A stretch of DNA of 64,000 nt from Alphaproteobacteria bacterium (GTDB lineage: Bacteria; Pseudomonadota; Alphaproteobacteria; Sphingomonadales; Kordiimonadaceae): the NCBI GenBank assembly GCA_006226495.1, contig SBGU01000016.1, positions 62,001-126,000 of the forward strand. Direction: 5' to 3'. Position numbers and translations under genes: made by a program. The notes beneath the pieces were generated by a model, which searched no databases, had not been told where the DNA came from, and saw only the letters and a list, made by a program, of their open reading frames with translations. Below, one piece after another: positions 1-8,034 of the stretch; position 1 is the stretch's first letter, and each line of letters begins with the position of its first letter.

Positions 1-2
1 GC

Positions 3-566
3 CACAAGGACCATGAGCGCGACACGGTGTTTGCGGTCATCGGCGTCACGTCGCTTTCCACCCTCGCCATGATCTTCTATCCGATCATCAGCGCCGCATT
101 GGGCCTCAATGACGCTGAAGCCGGCATTTTCATCGGCGCCACCATCCATGATGTCGCGCAGGTGATCGGCGCCGGGTATTCCATCTCCGAGCAGGCGGGT
201 GATCTGGCAACCGTGACCAAGCTGATGCGCGTGGCGCTGCTGTTGCCGGTTGTGCTCACCTTCGTGCTGGCGTTCCGCAGCCATCCGGACGCGGCCCAGG
301 GCAAAAGGCCGCCGCTGCTGCCCCTGTTCCTGGTCGGTTTTGTAATCTGTGTGGTCATCAACAGCCTGGTCACGCTGCCCGAAGTGGTGACGAGCGGCTT
401 GACGACCTTCTCGCGCCTGTGTCTCATTACAGCGATTGCCGCCATCGGGCTGAAGACCAACCTGCGCAAACTGGCAGGTGTCGGCTTCCGCCCCGTATTG
501 TTGATGGTGGCAGAAACCGTATGGCTGGCAGCCCTGATCCTGATCTGCCTGCCTTTTGTGGCATGA
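3..566 (+). CDS. YeiH/UPF0324-family membrane protein (5' truncated)
   Basis: C-terminal part of a polytopic inner-membrane protein of the YeiH/UPF0324 family (putative sulfate exporters; the substrate is not established for most members). The reading frame is open to the window edge and already matches the family at HKDHERDTVFAVIG, so the true start lies outside; the GTG at 27 is internal. The family signature GATIHDVAQVIGAGYSIS follows around visible residues 45-65, then several hydrophobic helices (e.g. LLLPVVLTFVLAF) up to the C terminus. Its stop is 6 bp before pncC, so the two are probably co-transcribed. Family call is solid, transported substrate unknown. Confidence 0.88.
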   Translation, partial: HKDHERDTVFAVIGVTSLSTLAMIFYPIISAALGLNDAEAGIFIGATIHDVAQVIGAGYSISEQAGDLATVTKLMRVALLLPVVLTFVLAFRSHPDAAQGKRPPLLPLFLVGFVICVVINSLVTLPEVVTSGLTTFSRLCLITAIAAIGLKTNLRKLAGVGFRPVLLMVAETVWLAALILICLPFVA

Positions 567-572
567 GGTTCC

Positions 573-1067
573 ATGTTCGACCCTGACATCAGAAAACTGG
601 CCAGCGAGATTTTGGACGAGGCCCGCGCGCGCGGCCTGATGATCACCACCGCCGAATCCTGCACCGGCGGCCTGATCGCGGGCGCGCTCACCGATATCGC
701 CGGCTCGTCCGACGTGGTCGAACGCGGTTTTGTGACCTATTCCAACGAAGCCAAGAACCAGATGCTGAGCGTGAGCGCCGAAAGCCTGACGCGCTTCGGC
801 GCGGTCTCGGAAGCCGTGGCCAAGGAAATGGCCTATGGCGCGCTGGTGAACAGCCGCGCCGACGTCAGCGTATCGGTGACCGGTATCGCCGGCCCGGGTG
901 GCGGCAGCGAGGAAAAACCGGTCGGCATGGTGTGCTTCGGCACCGCGCGCCAGGGCGAGATGCCGAACGCCACCACCTGCCGCTTTGGCGACCTGGGCCG
1001 CGAAGGCGTGCGCCTGGCCGCGCTCAAACACGCGCTCCGGCTGCTGAGGGACGCGGTAACCGCCTGA
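573..1067 (+). CDS. pncC: CinA C-terminal family nicotinamide-nucleotide amidohydrolase
   Basis: Stand-alone CinA C-terminal domain of 164 residues, the usual length for PncC, which deamidates nicotinamide mononucleotide to nicotinate mononucleotide in the pyridine nucleotide salvage cycle. Visible family motifs are TTAESCTGG near residue 25, with the catalytic serine in ESCTGG, GFVTYSNEAK, GAVSEAVAKEMA, and VTGIAGPGGGSEEKPVG near residue 110. Cytosolic, no signal peptide. It starts at ATG 573, 6 bp after the YeiH-like gene, and is followed by convergent genes. No N-terminal molybdopterin-binding CinA domain is present. Confidence 0.93.
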   Translation: MFDPDIRKLASEILDEARARGLMITTAESCTGGLIAGALTDIAGSSDVVERGFVTYSNEAKNQMLSVSAESLTRFGAVSEAVAKEMAYGALVNSRADVSVSVTGIAGPGGGSEEKPVGMVCFGTARQGEMPNATTCRFGDLGREGVRLAALKHALRLLRDAVTA

Positions 1068-1070
1068 GCG

Positions 1071-1346
1071 TTACTTCAGCGTCTTGGCCCAGCTATCGAT
1101 CCTGAGCTGGATGAGCCGGCCCTTTTCCTTCAGGTCCTTCTCGAAATGTTTGGCGAAATCCTTGCCGGCTTCGCGGGCCTTGTCGACTTCGGCGACAAAG
1201 GCTTTCAGTTCCGCGACCAGCCGGTCATATTCCCGGGCGGCGTGGCTTTCGGGGTCGTCGGCAAAAGCGGGATGGCTGGAATGGTCCTCGAGATATTGTT
1301 CCCGGACCCTGAGTTCCTCGGCCAGACGGTGCAGAAATTCAGACAT
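1071..1346 (-). CDS. Small hypothetical helical protein
   Basis: 91-residue protein that I do not recognise. I start it at the ATG at 1346 (MSEFLHRLAEEL) because GGAGA lies 6-8 nt upstream; an upstream in-frame start would add 11 residues but has no ribosome site. It is highly charged and probably all-helical (e.g. DRLVAELKAFVAEVDKAREA), with no membrane segment or signal peptide, suggesting a small cytosolic coiled-coil protein. It converges tail-to-tail with pncC (3 bp between the stops) and lies downstream of ratA. Confidence 0.6.
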   Translation of the reverse strand: MSEFLHRLAEELRVREQYLEDHSSHPAFADDPESHAAREYDRLVAELKAFVAEVDKAREAGKDFAKHFEKDLKEKGRLIQLRIDSWAKTLK

Positions 1347-1409
1347 GGCTGCTCTCCTTTCACCCGGCCAGTATAACACAGGGCGGCAGGCAGAAAGCTT
1401 TGACCCCGG

Positions 1410-1847
1410 TCAATCCTGCCCGTAAAGCGCCGCGGCGCGCACCTCGAAGGCATGCACCATGCGTTTGCAGGCTTCGCCGAAAAGGCCGCCGATCATCTGG
1501 TTGAGAAGCGTGCTCTTGAAATCGAAATCGACCTCGAAGTCGACGAGGCAACTGCCGTCTTCCTGCTGGATAAACTGCCAGTGATTATAAAGCCGCTTCA
1601 TCGGGCCCTTGATATAATCCACATCCACCCGCGTGCCGGGTGTGAAGGTGACGCGCGAGGTGAAGCGTTCGCGGAACATCTTGAAACCGATCACCACATC
1701 GGCGTCGAACTGGCCGTCGCGCCGGTTATAGACCCGCGCCCCCACACACCAGGGCAAAAATTCGGGATAACGCGCCACATCGGCCACCAGGGCAAAAACC
1801 TGGTCTGCGCTATAGGGCAGTATTTTCTTTTCGGCGTAGCGGGGCAT
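1410..1847 (-). CDS. ratA: RatA/Coq10-family START-domain protein
   Basis: 145-residue START/SRPBCC fold protein of the COQ10/RatA family (ubiquinone-binding protein; the E. coli member was described as a ribosome-associated toxin). Family features are the N-terminal LPYSADQVFALVADVARYPE followed by FLPWCVGARV, the central FTSRVTFTPGTRVDVDYIKG, and the C-terminal helix NQMIGGLFGEACKRMVHAFE. Alphaproteobacteria commonly keep this gene beside lipA, as here with one gene between. A role in helping ubiquinone function is more likely than toxicity, but that is inference from the family. Confidence 0.88.
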   Translation of the reverse strand: MPRYAEKKILPYSADQVFALVADVARYPEFLPWCVGARVYNRRDGQFDADVVIGFKMFRERFTSRVTFTPGTRVDVDYIKGPMKRLYNHWQFIQQEDGSCLVDFEVDFDFKSTLLNQMIGGLFGEACKRMVHAFEVRAAALYGQD

Positions 1848-1928
1848 GGCGGTCTCTGGTTATTGGCGTTTTTCTAGCCGCCCGTCGCGCGCCCGTAAAG
1901 GGGCAAGGCCGGCTTGCGGCAAAAAAGC

Positions 1929-2678
1929 CTAGAACACGCCGGCCAACGTCAGGAAGGCCAGCGCCAGCGCAGCCAGCACCGTGCATATCATGTAGAAAAA
2001 CAGCGTGATCAACAGCCCGCCCAGTGCCCTGGGCCAACTGAGGCCAAAGAAGGTCCGGGCGCCCACCGTGAACAGCACCACAAGCACCAGCCCGCGCGGG
2101 GTGCCGCTATAGGTGCCGAACAGCCACAAGATCAGGACAAACAGCGCGCCATACAGCGACCCTATGCCGCCGATATAACACAGGAAACACAGTGTTTCCG
2201 CATAGTTGCGGCCTGCCTTCCAATATTGCCAGCGCACAGCCGCCGCCAGAAGCGGCAGGCTGACAAAAAACAGAAGGTTGAAATGGGACCTGAGCACCGA
2301 TTGCAGGGCAATCGCCATCTTCACCGGCAGGCTTTGCATATCCGTGCCTTCACCGATATGCACCGCATCATCGGCGATATAGTCAAGGGTACCGGTGACC
2401 GCCAGGATGAAGACATAAAAGGCAAAAACGGTGAGGAAAAACTTGACCGGGCCGATATAGCGCGCGCGCTGGCCCGCGATATAATTCAGGGTCACCCTGC
2501 CCGGATCGCGGCTTAATTCGGCGACCGTGCGCCACAGGCTGCTGTCAAGCTCGGTCAGCGACGCGGCGATATTTCGGGCCATGTCCGGCAGGCTCAGCCG
2601 CCCGGGCACATGTTTCTGCCCGCAGGCCGCACACCATGGCCCCGTCAGTTCAGCCCCGCAATTCCGGCACGTCTCCAT
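1929..2678 (-). CDS. DUF3667-type zinc-ribbon membrane protein
   Basis: 249 residues from the ATG at 2678, chosen because GGGGGAAC lies just upstream and the product then begins with a four-cysteine zinc ribbon (CRNCGAELTGPWCAACGQ). After a soluble stretch of about 60 residues come four to five hydrophobic segments (e.g. FFLTVFAFYVFILAV, FNLLFFVSLPLLAAAV, ALFVLILWLFGTY, and two at the C terminus). This matches the DUF3667 architecture, an inner-membrane family of unknown function. It sits between lipA and ratA, breaking up a pair that is often adjacent. No function can be assigned. Confidence 0.8.
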   Translation of the reverse strand: METCRNCGAELTGPWCAACGQKHVPGRLSLPDMARNIAASLTELDSSLWRTVAELSRDPGRVTLNYIAGQRARYIGPVKFFLTVFAFYVFILAVTGTLDYIADDAVHIGEGTDMQSLPVKMAIALQSVLRSHFNLLFFVSLPLLAAAVRWQYWKAGRNYAETLCFLCYIGGIGSLYGALFVLILWLFGTYSGTPRGLVLVVLFTVGARTFFGLSWPRALGGLLITLFFYMICTVLAALALAFLTLAGVF

Positions 2679-2744
2679 GGCCGTTCCCCCTGTGCCCTCA
2701 GGCAACAGGGTTTGCGCAATCGGCCCCGGTGTCAAGCGGTTCGC

Positions 2745-3662
2745 TTATTCGGCGGCCTTCAGCCGGGCTTCGCGCGCGGCGCGCAGTTTGGCGAAATCAT
2801 CGCCGGCATGGTAGCTGGAGCGTGTGAGCGGCGTGGCCGAAACCATCAGGAAGCCCTTGCCCTTGGCCATGCGTTCATAGGCCTTGAACTCGTCCGGCGT
2901 GACGAAGCGTTCCAGCTTGGCGTGGCGCGGGGTCGGCTGCAGATACTGGCCGATGGTGATGAAATCGATATCCGCCATGCGCATGTCGTCCATGATCTGG
3001 CTGACTTCCATGCGCTCTTCACCGAGGCCGACCATGATGCCGGATTTGGTGAAAATGGTCGGGTCGACCTTCTTCACGGTCTCCAGCAGCCGGAGCGAAT
3101 GGTAATAACGCGCACCCGGACGGATTTTCGGATAGTTCCGCGGCACGGTCTCGAGGTTATGGTTGAACACATCGGGCCGCGCCGCCGCGACCTTTTCAAT
3201 GGCACCCGGTTTGTTGCGGAAATCGGGGGTCAGGATTTCGATGGTGGTTTGCGGGCTGCGCTCGCGCAGCGCCTGGATCACCTTCACGAACTGGTCGGCG
3301 CCGCCGTCCGGCAGGTCATCCCGGTCCACCGACGTGATGACGATATGGTTGAGGCCCATGGCCGCACAGGCTTCTGCCGTGTTCATCGGCTCCAAGGGGT
3401 CCACCGCCATCGGGCGGCCGGTCTTGACGTTACAGAAGGCGCAAGCGCGGGTGCAGGTGTCACCCAAAATCATGATGGTCGCATGTTTCTGCTTCCAGCA
3501 TTCGCCGATGTTCGGGCAGGCCGCTTCCTCGCACACAGTGTGCAGCTTCAGGTCCCGCATCATCTTGCGGGTTTCGCCATATTCGCGGCTGGTGGGCGCC
3601 TTGACCCTGATCCAGCTTGGTTTGCGCGGGAACTGCGGTTGCGGCTTTACGTCGTCTGCCAT
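2745..3662 (-). CDS. lipA: Lipoyl synthase (radical SAM)
   Basis: 305 residues from ATG 3662. LipA inserts two sulfurs into protein-bound octanoyl groups to make lipoyl cofactor, needed by the PDH E2 and E1-beta lipoyl domains encoded just upstream. Both iron-sulfur cluster motifs are visible: the auxiliary cluster [12 protein letters not shown] near residue 45 and the radical-SAM CTRACAFC near residue 75; the C-terminal RSSYHA serine motif that ligates the auxiliary cluster is also present. The upstream gene ends TAG with one base before this ATG, favouring 3662 over in-frame starts at 3671 and 3680 that overlap it. Confidence 0.97.
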   Translation of the reverse strand: MADDVKPQPQFPRKPSWIRVKAPTSREYGETRKMMRDLKLHTVCEEAACPNIGECWKQKHATIMILGDTCTRACAFCNVKTGRPMAVDPLEPMNTAEACAAMGLNHIVITSVDRDDLPDGGADQFVKVIQALRERSPQTTIEILTPDFRNKPGAIEKVAAARPDVFNHNLETVPRNYPKIRPGARYYHSLRLLETVKKVDPTIFTKSGIMVGLGEERMEVSQIMDDMRMADIDFITIGQYLQPTPRHAKLERFVTPDEFKAYERMAKGKGFLMVSATPLTRSSYHAGDDFAKLRAAREARLKAAE

Positions 3663-3663
3663 G

Positions 3664-4272
3664 CTACTCATCCAACTCATAGGCCTGTTTCAGCCAGTGT
3701 GTAAGCTCGGGCCCGATATCTTCCGGCCCCTCGACCCCATAAACATGGGTGATGCGGTCGCCTTTTTCAGCCCCGCCCGTATCCTTCAGGCAGGCGGCAA
3801 GGGCACCACTATAGCGCCCGAGTGCCAGGCCGACATCCAGCCTTTTCTGCGTGGCTGCTTTTACCTGAGCGAACACCCGATGTCTATAAAAGGGCACCAT
3901 GGTCTTGGCCGGCGCTGCCGCCACATCGGGGCCGATGCTGTCGATCAGCGCAAACAGCCGGTCCGCGAGCGGCCTGAGGGCGGCTTTTTTGCCCGCGTAT
4001 TGCGCATCGATCTTGGCGGGCGCGGCGGCAAGATACGCCGCGTCCTCATATTCCGCCAGATTGTCACCCAGCGCATAATCCGCAATCATCCAGGCCGTGG
4101 GTTTGCCGAGGCCATGCCCGTCCTTCAATTTCGCCGCCGCCCTGTTGACGTCAGACTCCCCCAGCGACCGGGCAATGGCGCACCAGTCCTCCAGCGGCTT
4201 GCCGGTCCGCTTCTCCAGGCTCGCCAGCATGGCCTGCACATGGGATACGGCGGGATGAACGCGGATACGCAT
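3664..4272 (-). CDS. DUF4287/DUF5655 domain protein
   Basis: 202 residues from the ATG at 4272, which has GGAG about 9 nt upstream. The N-terminal part ([18 protein letters not shown] then [18 protein letters not shown]) resembles DUF4287, and the C-terminal part ([50 protein letters not shown]) resembles DUF5655, a pairing common in small soluble bacterial proteins of unknown role. No membrane segment. It is directly coupled to lipA (1 bp between stop and start). No function is proposed; the domain calls rest on remembered motifs. Confidence 0.75.
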   Translation of the reverse strand: MRIRVHPAVSHVQAMLASLEKRTGKPLEDWCAIARSLGESDVNRAAAKLKDGHGLGKPTAWMIADYALGDNLAEYEDAAYLAAAPAKIDAQYAGKKAALRPLADRLFALIDSIGPDVAAAPAKTMVPFYRHRVFAQVKAATQKRLDVGLALGRYSGALAACLKDTGGAEKGDRITHVYGVEGPEDIGPELTHWLKQAYELDE

Positions 4273-4333
4273 GGTCTGGCTCCCTTGTTCGGCCCCGGGG
4301 CCGCGCAAAACTTTCCGGCACCAAGTGCCTGGG

Positions 4334-4411
4334 TTCGCCGGTCAAGCCGGCGAATGACGAAAGGGGTTTGGCTTCCTCTCCAGTCGTCACCCGCCGACTT
4401 GATCGGCGGGT
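4334..4411. repeat. REP-like pair of intergenic palindromes
   Basis: Two perfect hairpins lie in the gap between lpdA and the DUF4287 gene. The first has 8-bp arms (TTCGCCGG/CCGGCGAA, 4334-4354), the second 9-bp arms (ACCCGCCGA/TCGGCGGGT, 4389-4411), each with a 5-nt loop. The arms resemble each other in inverted orientation, as in alphaproteobacterial REP elements with GxxGATGACG-type flanks. Neither is followed by a T-run, so this is a REP unit rather than a classical terminator, though it may protect the 3' end of the pdh message. Confidence 0.7.
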
Positions 4412-4441
4412 CCAGCATGTATCGTGTCGGCCCGCGCGAAC

Positions 4442-5842
4442 TCAGAAATGGATCGCGCGGCCGTAGGCGTCGAGCACGCTTTCGTGCATCATTTCGCTGA
4501 GCGTCGGGTGCGGGAACACCGTGTGCATCAGTTCGACTTCGGTGGTCTCCAGGGTCCGCGCGACCGCATAACCCTGGATCATCTCGGTCACTTCGGCGCC
4601 GATCATGTGGGCGCCCAGCAGTTCGCCGGTCTTTTTGTCGAACACGGTTTTCACGAAACCTTCGGCTTCACCCAGCGCCACGGCCTTGCCGTTGCCGATG
4701 AAGGGGAATTTGCCGACCCGGACCTCGTGCCCCTGCTCTTTCGCTTTGGCTTCAGTGAGGCCCACAGACGCCACCTGCGGGCGGCAATAGGTGCAGCCGG
4801 GGATGTTGCCCTTGTCCATGGGGTGCAGGCCCTTCAGCCCCGCGATCTTTTCAACCGCGATGATGCCTTCGTGGCTGGCCTTGTGCGCGAGCCACGGTGC
4901 GCCCGCCACGTCGCCGATGGCCCAGAAGCCGTCCACACCCGTGCGGCCCCATTTGTCGGTGACGATATGGCCGCGGTCGACCTTGATGCCCGCGGCTTCA
5001 AGCCCGAGGTTTTCGATGTTGCCGGTGATGCCGATGGCCAGGATCACACGGTCGACGGTGATTTCCTGTTTTTTGCCGTCCTGTTCCACCACGCAGGTGA
5101 CGGTCTCGGCGGCTTTCTTGAGTTCGGTCACCGAAGCCTTGGTCATGATCTTCATGCCCTGCTTCTTGAAGGCTTTTTCGGCGAAGGCCGACACGTCGGC
5201 ATCCTCGACCGGCAGCACCCGGTCCATCATCTCGACAACCGTGACGTCAGACCCCAGCTCGTTGAAGAAGCTCGCGAATTCGATGCCGATGGCGCCCGAG
5301 CCGATGACCAGAAGGCGCTTGGGCATGGTGTTGGGCGCCAGCGCATGTTTGTAGGTCCAGACCAGTTTGCCGTCCGCCTTCAGGTGCGGCAGTTCGCGCG
5401 CGCGGGCCCCGGTGGCGATGATGATATCCTTGGCGGTTACCTCGGTGGTTTTGCCGTCAGCGCCCTTCACCGAAACCTTGCCCTTGCCGGCCACCGTGGC
5501 TTCGCCCGCGATATGGTCGACCTTGTTTTTCTTGAACAGGCTTTTGATGCCGCCGTTCATCTGGGCCGCGATGCCGCGGCTGCGCTTGACGATGGCGTCC
5601 AGGTCAAATTCGACCTTGTCGATCTTCAGGCCATAATCCTTGGCATGTTTGGCAAGGTGGAACACTTCGGCCGAGCGCAAGAGCGCCTTCGTGGGGATGC
5701 AACCCCAATTGAGGCAGATGCCGCCCAGGTGTTCGCGTTCCACACACGCCACCTTCATGCCCAACTGGGCACCGCGGATTGCCGCCACATAACCGCCGGG
5801 GCCACCGCCCACAACAACCAGATCATACGCTTGAGACATCAT
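4442..5842 (-). CDS. lpdA: Dihydrolipoyl dehydrogenase (E3)
   Basis: 466 residues. E3 reoxidises dihydrolipoyl groups of the PDH complex, passing electrons through FAD to NAD. Visible are the FAD motif VVVGGGPGGYVAAI at the N terminus, the redox-active disulfide CLNWGCIPTKALL near residue 45, the NAD motif LLVIGSGAIGIEFASFFNE near residue 180, and the C-terminal catalytic HPTLSEMMHE. Start 5842 has AAAGGA upstream and overlaps the cupin stop by one base (TGATG), which implies translational coupling. It is the last gene of the pdh operon. Confidence 0.97.
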   Translation of the reverse strand: MMSQAYDLVVVGGGPGGYVAAIRGAQLGMKVACVEREHLGGICLNWGCIPTKALLRSAEVFHLAKHAKDYGLKIDKVEFDLDAIVKRSRGIAAQMNGGIKSLFKKNKVDHIAGEATVAGKGKVSVKGADGKTTEVTAKDIIIATGARARELPHLKADGKLVWTYKHALAPNTMPKRLLVIGSGAIGIEFASFFNELGSDVTVVEMMDRVLPVEDADVSAFAEKAFKKQGMKIMTKASVTELKKAAETVTCVVEQDGKKQEITVDRVILAIGITGNIENLGLEAAGIKVDRGHIVTDKWGRTGVDGFWAIGDVAGAPWLAHKASHEGIIAVEKIAGLKGLHPMDKGNIPGCTYCRPQVASVGLTEAKAKEQGHEVRVGKFPFIGNGKAVALGEAEGFVKTVFDKKTGELLGAHMIGAEVTEMIQGYAVARTLETTEVELMHTVFPHPTLSEMMHESVLDAYGRAIHF

Positions 5843-6201
5843 CAGATCCTTTCAGGACTTTCCTGGCGCCTTGGATCGGCCACGCCGCCCGTATGGTCGG
5901 TCGTCGCCCTTTCGATCAACAAAGCGCTGCATTCCTTGGGCGCATAGGGTTTGTGCTCGGTCCCTTTTGGCACAATCACCATCTCGCCAGTTTCCACCCA
6001 GACCTGCCGGTCCCGGTAATCCATGCGGAAACGCCCATCCAGCACAAGGAACAGCTCGTCCTCATCCGTATGGGCGTGCCAGACAAAATCGCCTTCGATT
6101 TTCGCCAGTTTGACATGGTGACCGTCCAGTTGCCCCACAAGCTTCGGCGACCACAGATCGCCGAAAAGCCCGAGTTTTTGCCGGAGGTTCACCACATCCA
6201 T
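5842..6201 (-). CDS. Small single-domain cupin
   Basis: 119-residue cupin-fold protein. The metal-site motif is present as HAHTDEDELFLVLDG with a following GEMVIVPKGTEHKP, giving the usual His/Glu ligands of the two conserved cupin motifs. Start ATG 6201 is preceded by GGGGGA at 7 nt; an in-frame GTG at 6207 is too close to that site. It sits between pdhC and lpdA and is coupled to lpdA by a one-base overlap. Single-domain cupins have many roles (small-molecule binding, isomerases, dioxygenases), so no substrate is assigned. Its position suggests expression with PDH. Confidence 0.85.
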   Translation of the reverse strand: MDVVNLRQKLGLFGDLWSPKLVGQLDGHHVKLAKIEGDFVWHAHTDEDELFLVLDGRFRMDYRDRQVWVETGEMVIVPKGTEHKPYAPKECSALLIERATTDHTGGVADPRRQESPERI

Positions 6202-6219
6202 GGCCACATCCCCCGCCCC

Positions 6220-7554
6220 TTAAAGGAGCATGGTGATCGGGTCTTCGATATAACCCTTGAAGGCGGCCAGGAACTCGGCACCCACGGCACCGTCGACCGC
6301 GCGGTGGTCACAGCTCAGGGTGCAGCTCATCACCGTGGCAACCGCCAGCGCGCCATCCTTCACCACCGGGCGCTGTTCACCGGCACCCACGGCCAGGATC
6401 GCGCCCTGCGGCGGGTTGATGACGGCGCCAAATTCCTTGATGCCATACATGCCAAGGTTCGAGATGGAGAAGGTGCCACCGGCATAATCTTCCGGCATCA
6501 GCTTGCCGTCGCGCGCGCGGGTGGCCAGGTCCTTCATGTCAGCCGAAATCTGACTCAGGCCCTTCTGGTCGGCGCCGCGGATCACCGGGGTCACCAGGCC
6601 GCCTTCGATGGCCACCGCCACCGAAATGTCGGCACGCTCGTACCAGTACATCTTGTCGCCGGCATATTGCACGTTCGCCGCCGGCACTTTTTTGAGCGCC
6701 AGCGCCGACGCGCGGATGATGAAATCATTGACCGACAGTTTGGTGCCACTGGACGCCAGCTTGGCATTCAGCTCGGACCGCTGGGCCAGAAGCTTGTCCA
6801 GTTCACAATCGATGGTCAGGTAGAAATGCGGCACATGCTGCTTCGATTCCGTCAGGCGCTTGGCGATGGTCTTGCGCATGTTCGAGAGGCGTTCCTCGCG
6901 GTACGGAATGTCGGCATGCGGGCCATAGCTCGGTGTTGTTGCAGCCGGGGCGGCAGGTGTTGCAGATGCAACAGTTTTGGGGGCGCTTTCGGCGGCTTTT
7001 GTTGCATCTGCAACAGCTTTGGGCGCATCGCCCTTGAGCGCGGCTTCCACGTCGCGTTTCACCACGCGGCCATTGGGGCCGGTGCCGGAAAGCGCAGCAA
7101 TATCAACACCTTCCTGGCCTGCAATACGGCGCGCGAGCGGCGAGGCCTTGACGCGGTCACCATCGTCCGGCTTTTGTGCTTTCGCCGGGGCCGGTGCGGG
7201 CGCCGGGGCTTTTTCAGCCGGTGCTTCAGCTTTCGGGGCCGGTGCGGCGGCTTCGGCTTTGGGCGCCGGGACCGCGGTTTCCTTCGGTGTTTCCACATCC
7301 GAAACGTCTTCGCCCTCTTCCGCCAGAAGTGCGATCAGCTTGCCGACCGGCACATCGTCCGTGCCTTCCGACACCAGGATCTTGGCAACCGTACCATCGT
7401 CGATACTTTCGACTTCCATGGTGGCCTTGTCGGTCTCGATCTCGGCGATCACATCACCGGAGACGACCTTATCCCCTTCTTTTACAAGCCATTTTGCCAA
7501 CGTGCCCTTCTCCATGGTGGGCGACAGGGCGGGCATGAAAATCTCAATAGCCAT
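6220..7554 (-). CDS. pdhC: Pyruvate dehydrogenase E2, dihydrolipoamide acetyltransferase
   Basis: 444 residues. E2 forms the PDH core and transfers acetyl groups from lipoamide to CoA. Domain order: one lipoyl domain (residues 1-80, lipoylated lysine in [12 protein letters not shown]), an Ala/Pro/Lys-rich linker, a peripheral-subunit binding domain (VKASPLARRIAGQEGVDIAA, about 135-170), a second Ala-rich linker, then the catalytic domain with the active-site motif DHRAVDGAVGAEFL near the C terminus. GAGGAA precedes ATG 7554. The linkers are the source of long spurious antisense ORFs. Confidence 0.97.
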   Translation of the reverse strand: MAIEIFMPALSPTMEKGTLAKWLVKEGDKVVSGDVIAEIETDKATMEVESIDDGTVAKILVSEGTDDVPVGKLIALLAEEGEDVSDVETPKETAVPAPKAEAAAPAPKAEAPAEKAPAPAPAPAKAQKPDDGDRVKASPLARRIAGQEGVDIAALSGTGPNGRVVKRDVEAALKGDAPKAVADATKAAESAPKTVASATPAAPAATTPSYGPHADIPYREERLSNMRKTIAKRLTESKQHVPHFYLTIDCELDKLLAQRSELNAKLASSGTKLSVNDFIIRASALALKKVPAANVQYAGDKMYWYERADISVAVAIEGGLVTPVIRGADQKGLSQISADMKDLATRARDGKLMPEDYAGGTFSISNLGMYGIKEFGAVINPPQGAILAVGAGEQRPVVKDGALAVATVMSCTLSCDHRAVDGAVGAEFLAAFKGYIEDPITMLL

Positions 7555-7613
7555 CTCTTGTTCCTCATCACAACCCGCCGTGCGGGTCCGTGCTCAATCA
7601 ACTTCAACGGTTC

Positions 7614-7820
7614 TCAGCGAAAGCCGAACATATTATGCCCATAGGCATAAAGCAGGATCGCCAGACCAATCAGCAGCACCAGGCCGAACAACCATTGTTC
7701 CGCCCCGTAAACGTTCCGGATCGACCCTTTCGGCAGCCCCTTGCTGCTCGAATTGATCCGCGGGGGCTTTTCGGCCCCCGTCTCCCGCCGCGCTAACCGC
7801 CTGATTTTCCTGAGCCTTAT
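7614..7820 (-). CDS. Small membrane protein B of the pdh operon, AUA start
   Basis: 68 codons read from an ATA at 7820 to TGA at 7614. No usual start codon occurs before residue 43, an in-frame TGA lies six codons upstream of the ATA, and AGGAG sits 7 nt before the ATA, overlapping the stop of protein A. The product has a basic N terminus (RLRKIRRLARR), a conserved PPRINS..., LPKG core, and one hydrophobic helix at residues 43-60 (WLFGLVLLIGLAILLYAY), predicting a tail-anchored inner-membrane protein. It aligns without gaps to protein A from the ATA codon onward, differing mostly by synonymous or conservative changes. Family not recognised. Confidence 0.72.
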   Translation of the reverse strand: MRLRKIRRLARRETGAEKPPRINSSSKGLPKGSIRNVYGAEQWLFGLVLLIGLAILLYAYGHNMFGFR

Positions 7821-7830
7821 GGCCGGTCTC

Positions 7831-8022
7831 CTATATCAGTCCCCAGGCATGCATTAAGGCTCCGAAACAAACCAGTAGTACCATCAGGAAGACCCAGCGT
7901 TCGAGTTGCCCCAAACCGCTGGCCGGTCCCTTTGGCAATTGCCTGATGGCAGAGTTTATCCGGGGTGGACTGTCGCCCATTGCCGGCCTGCGCATCAGGT
8001 GCCTGAGTTTGCGTAACCCTAT
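7831..8022 (-). CDS. Small membrane protein A of the pdh operon, AUA start
   Basis: 63 codons from ATA 8022 to TAG 7831, beginning 12 nt after the pdhB stop; GGAGG lies 6 nt before the ATA. The pdhB TAA is in frame just upstream, so no earlier start exists. An internal ATG at codon 10 is possible but would cut off LRKLRHL, which is conserved in paralogue B. Layout: basic N terminus, PPRINS (19-24), LPKG (29-32), one hydrophobic helix at 43-60 (WVFLMVLLVCFGALMHAW). 27 of 63 positions equal B. Lies between PDH E1-beta and E2, so a membrane role tied to PDH is conceivable but unproven. Confidence 0.74.
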   Translation of the reverse strand: MGLRKLRHLMRRPAMGDSPPRINSAIRQLPKGPASGLGQLERWVFLMVLLVCFGALMHAWGLI

Positions 8023-8034
8023 GGCCTGCCTCCG

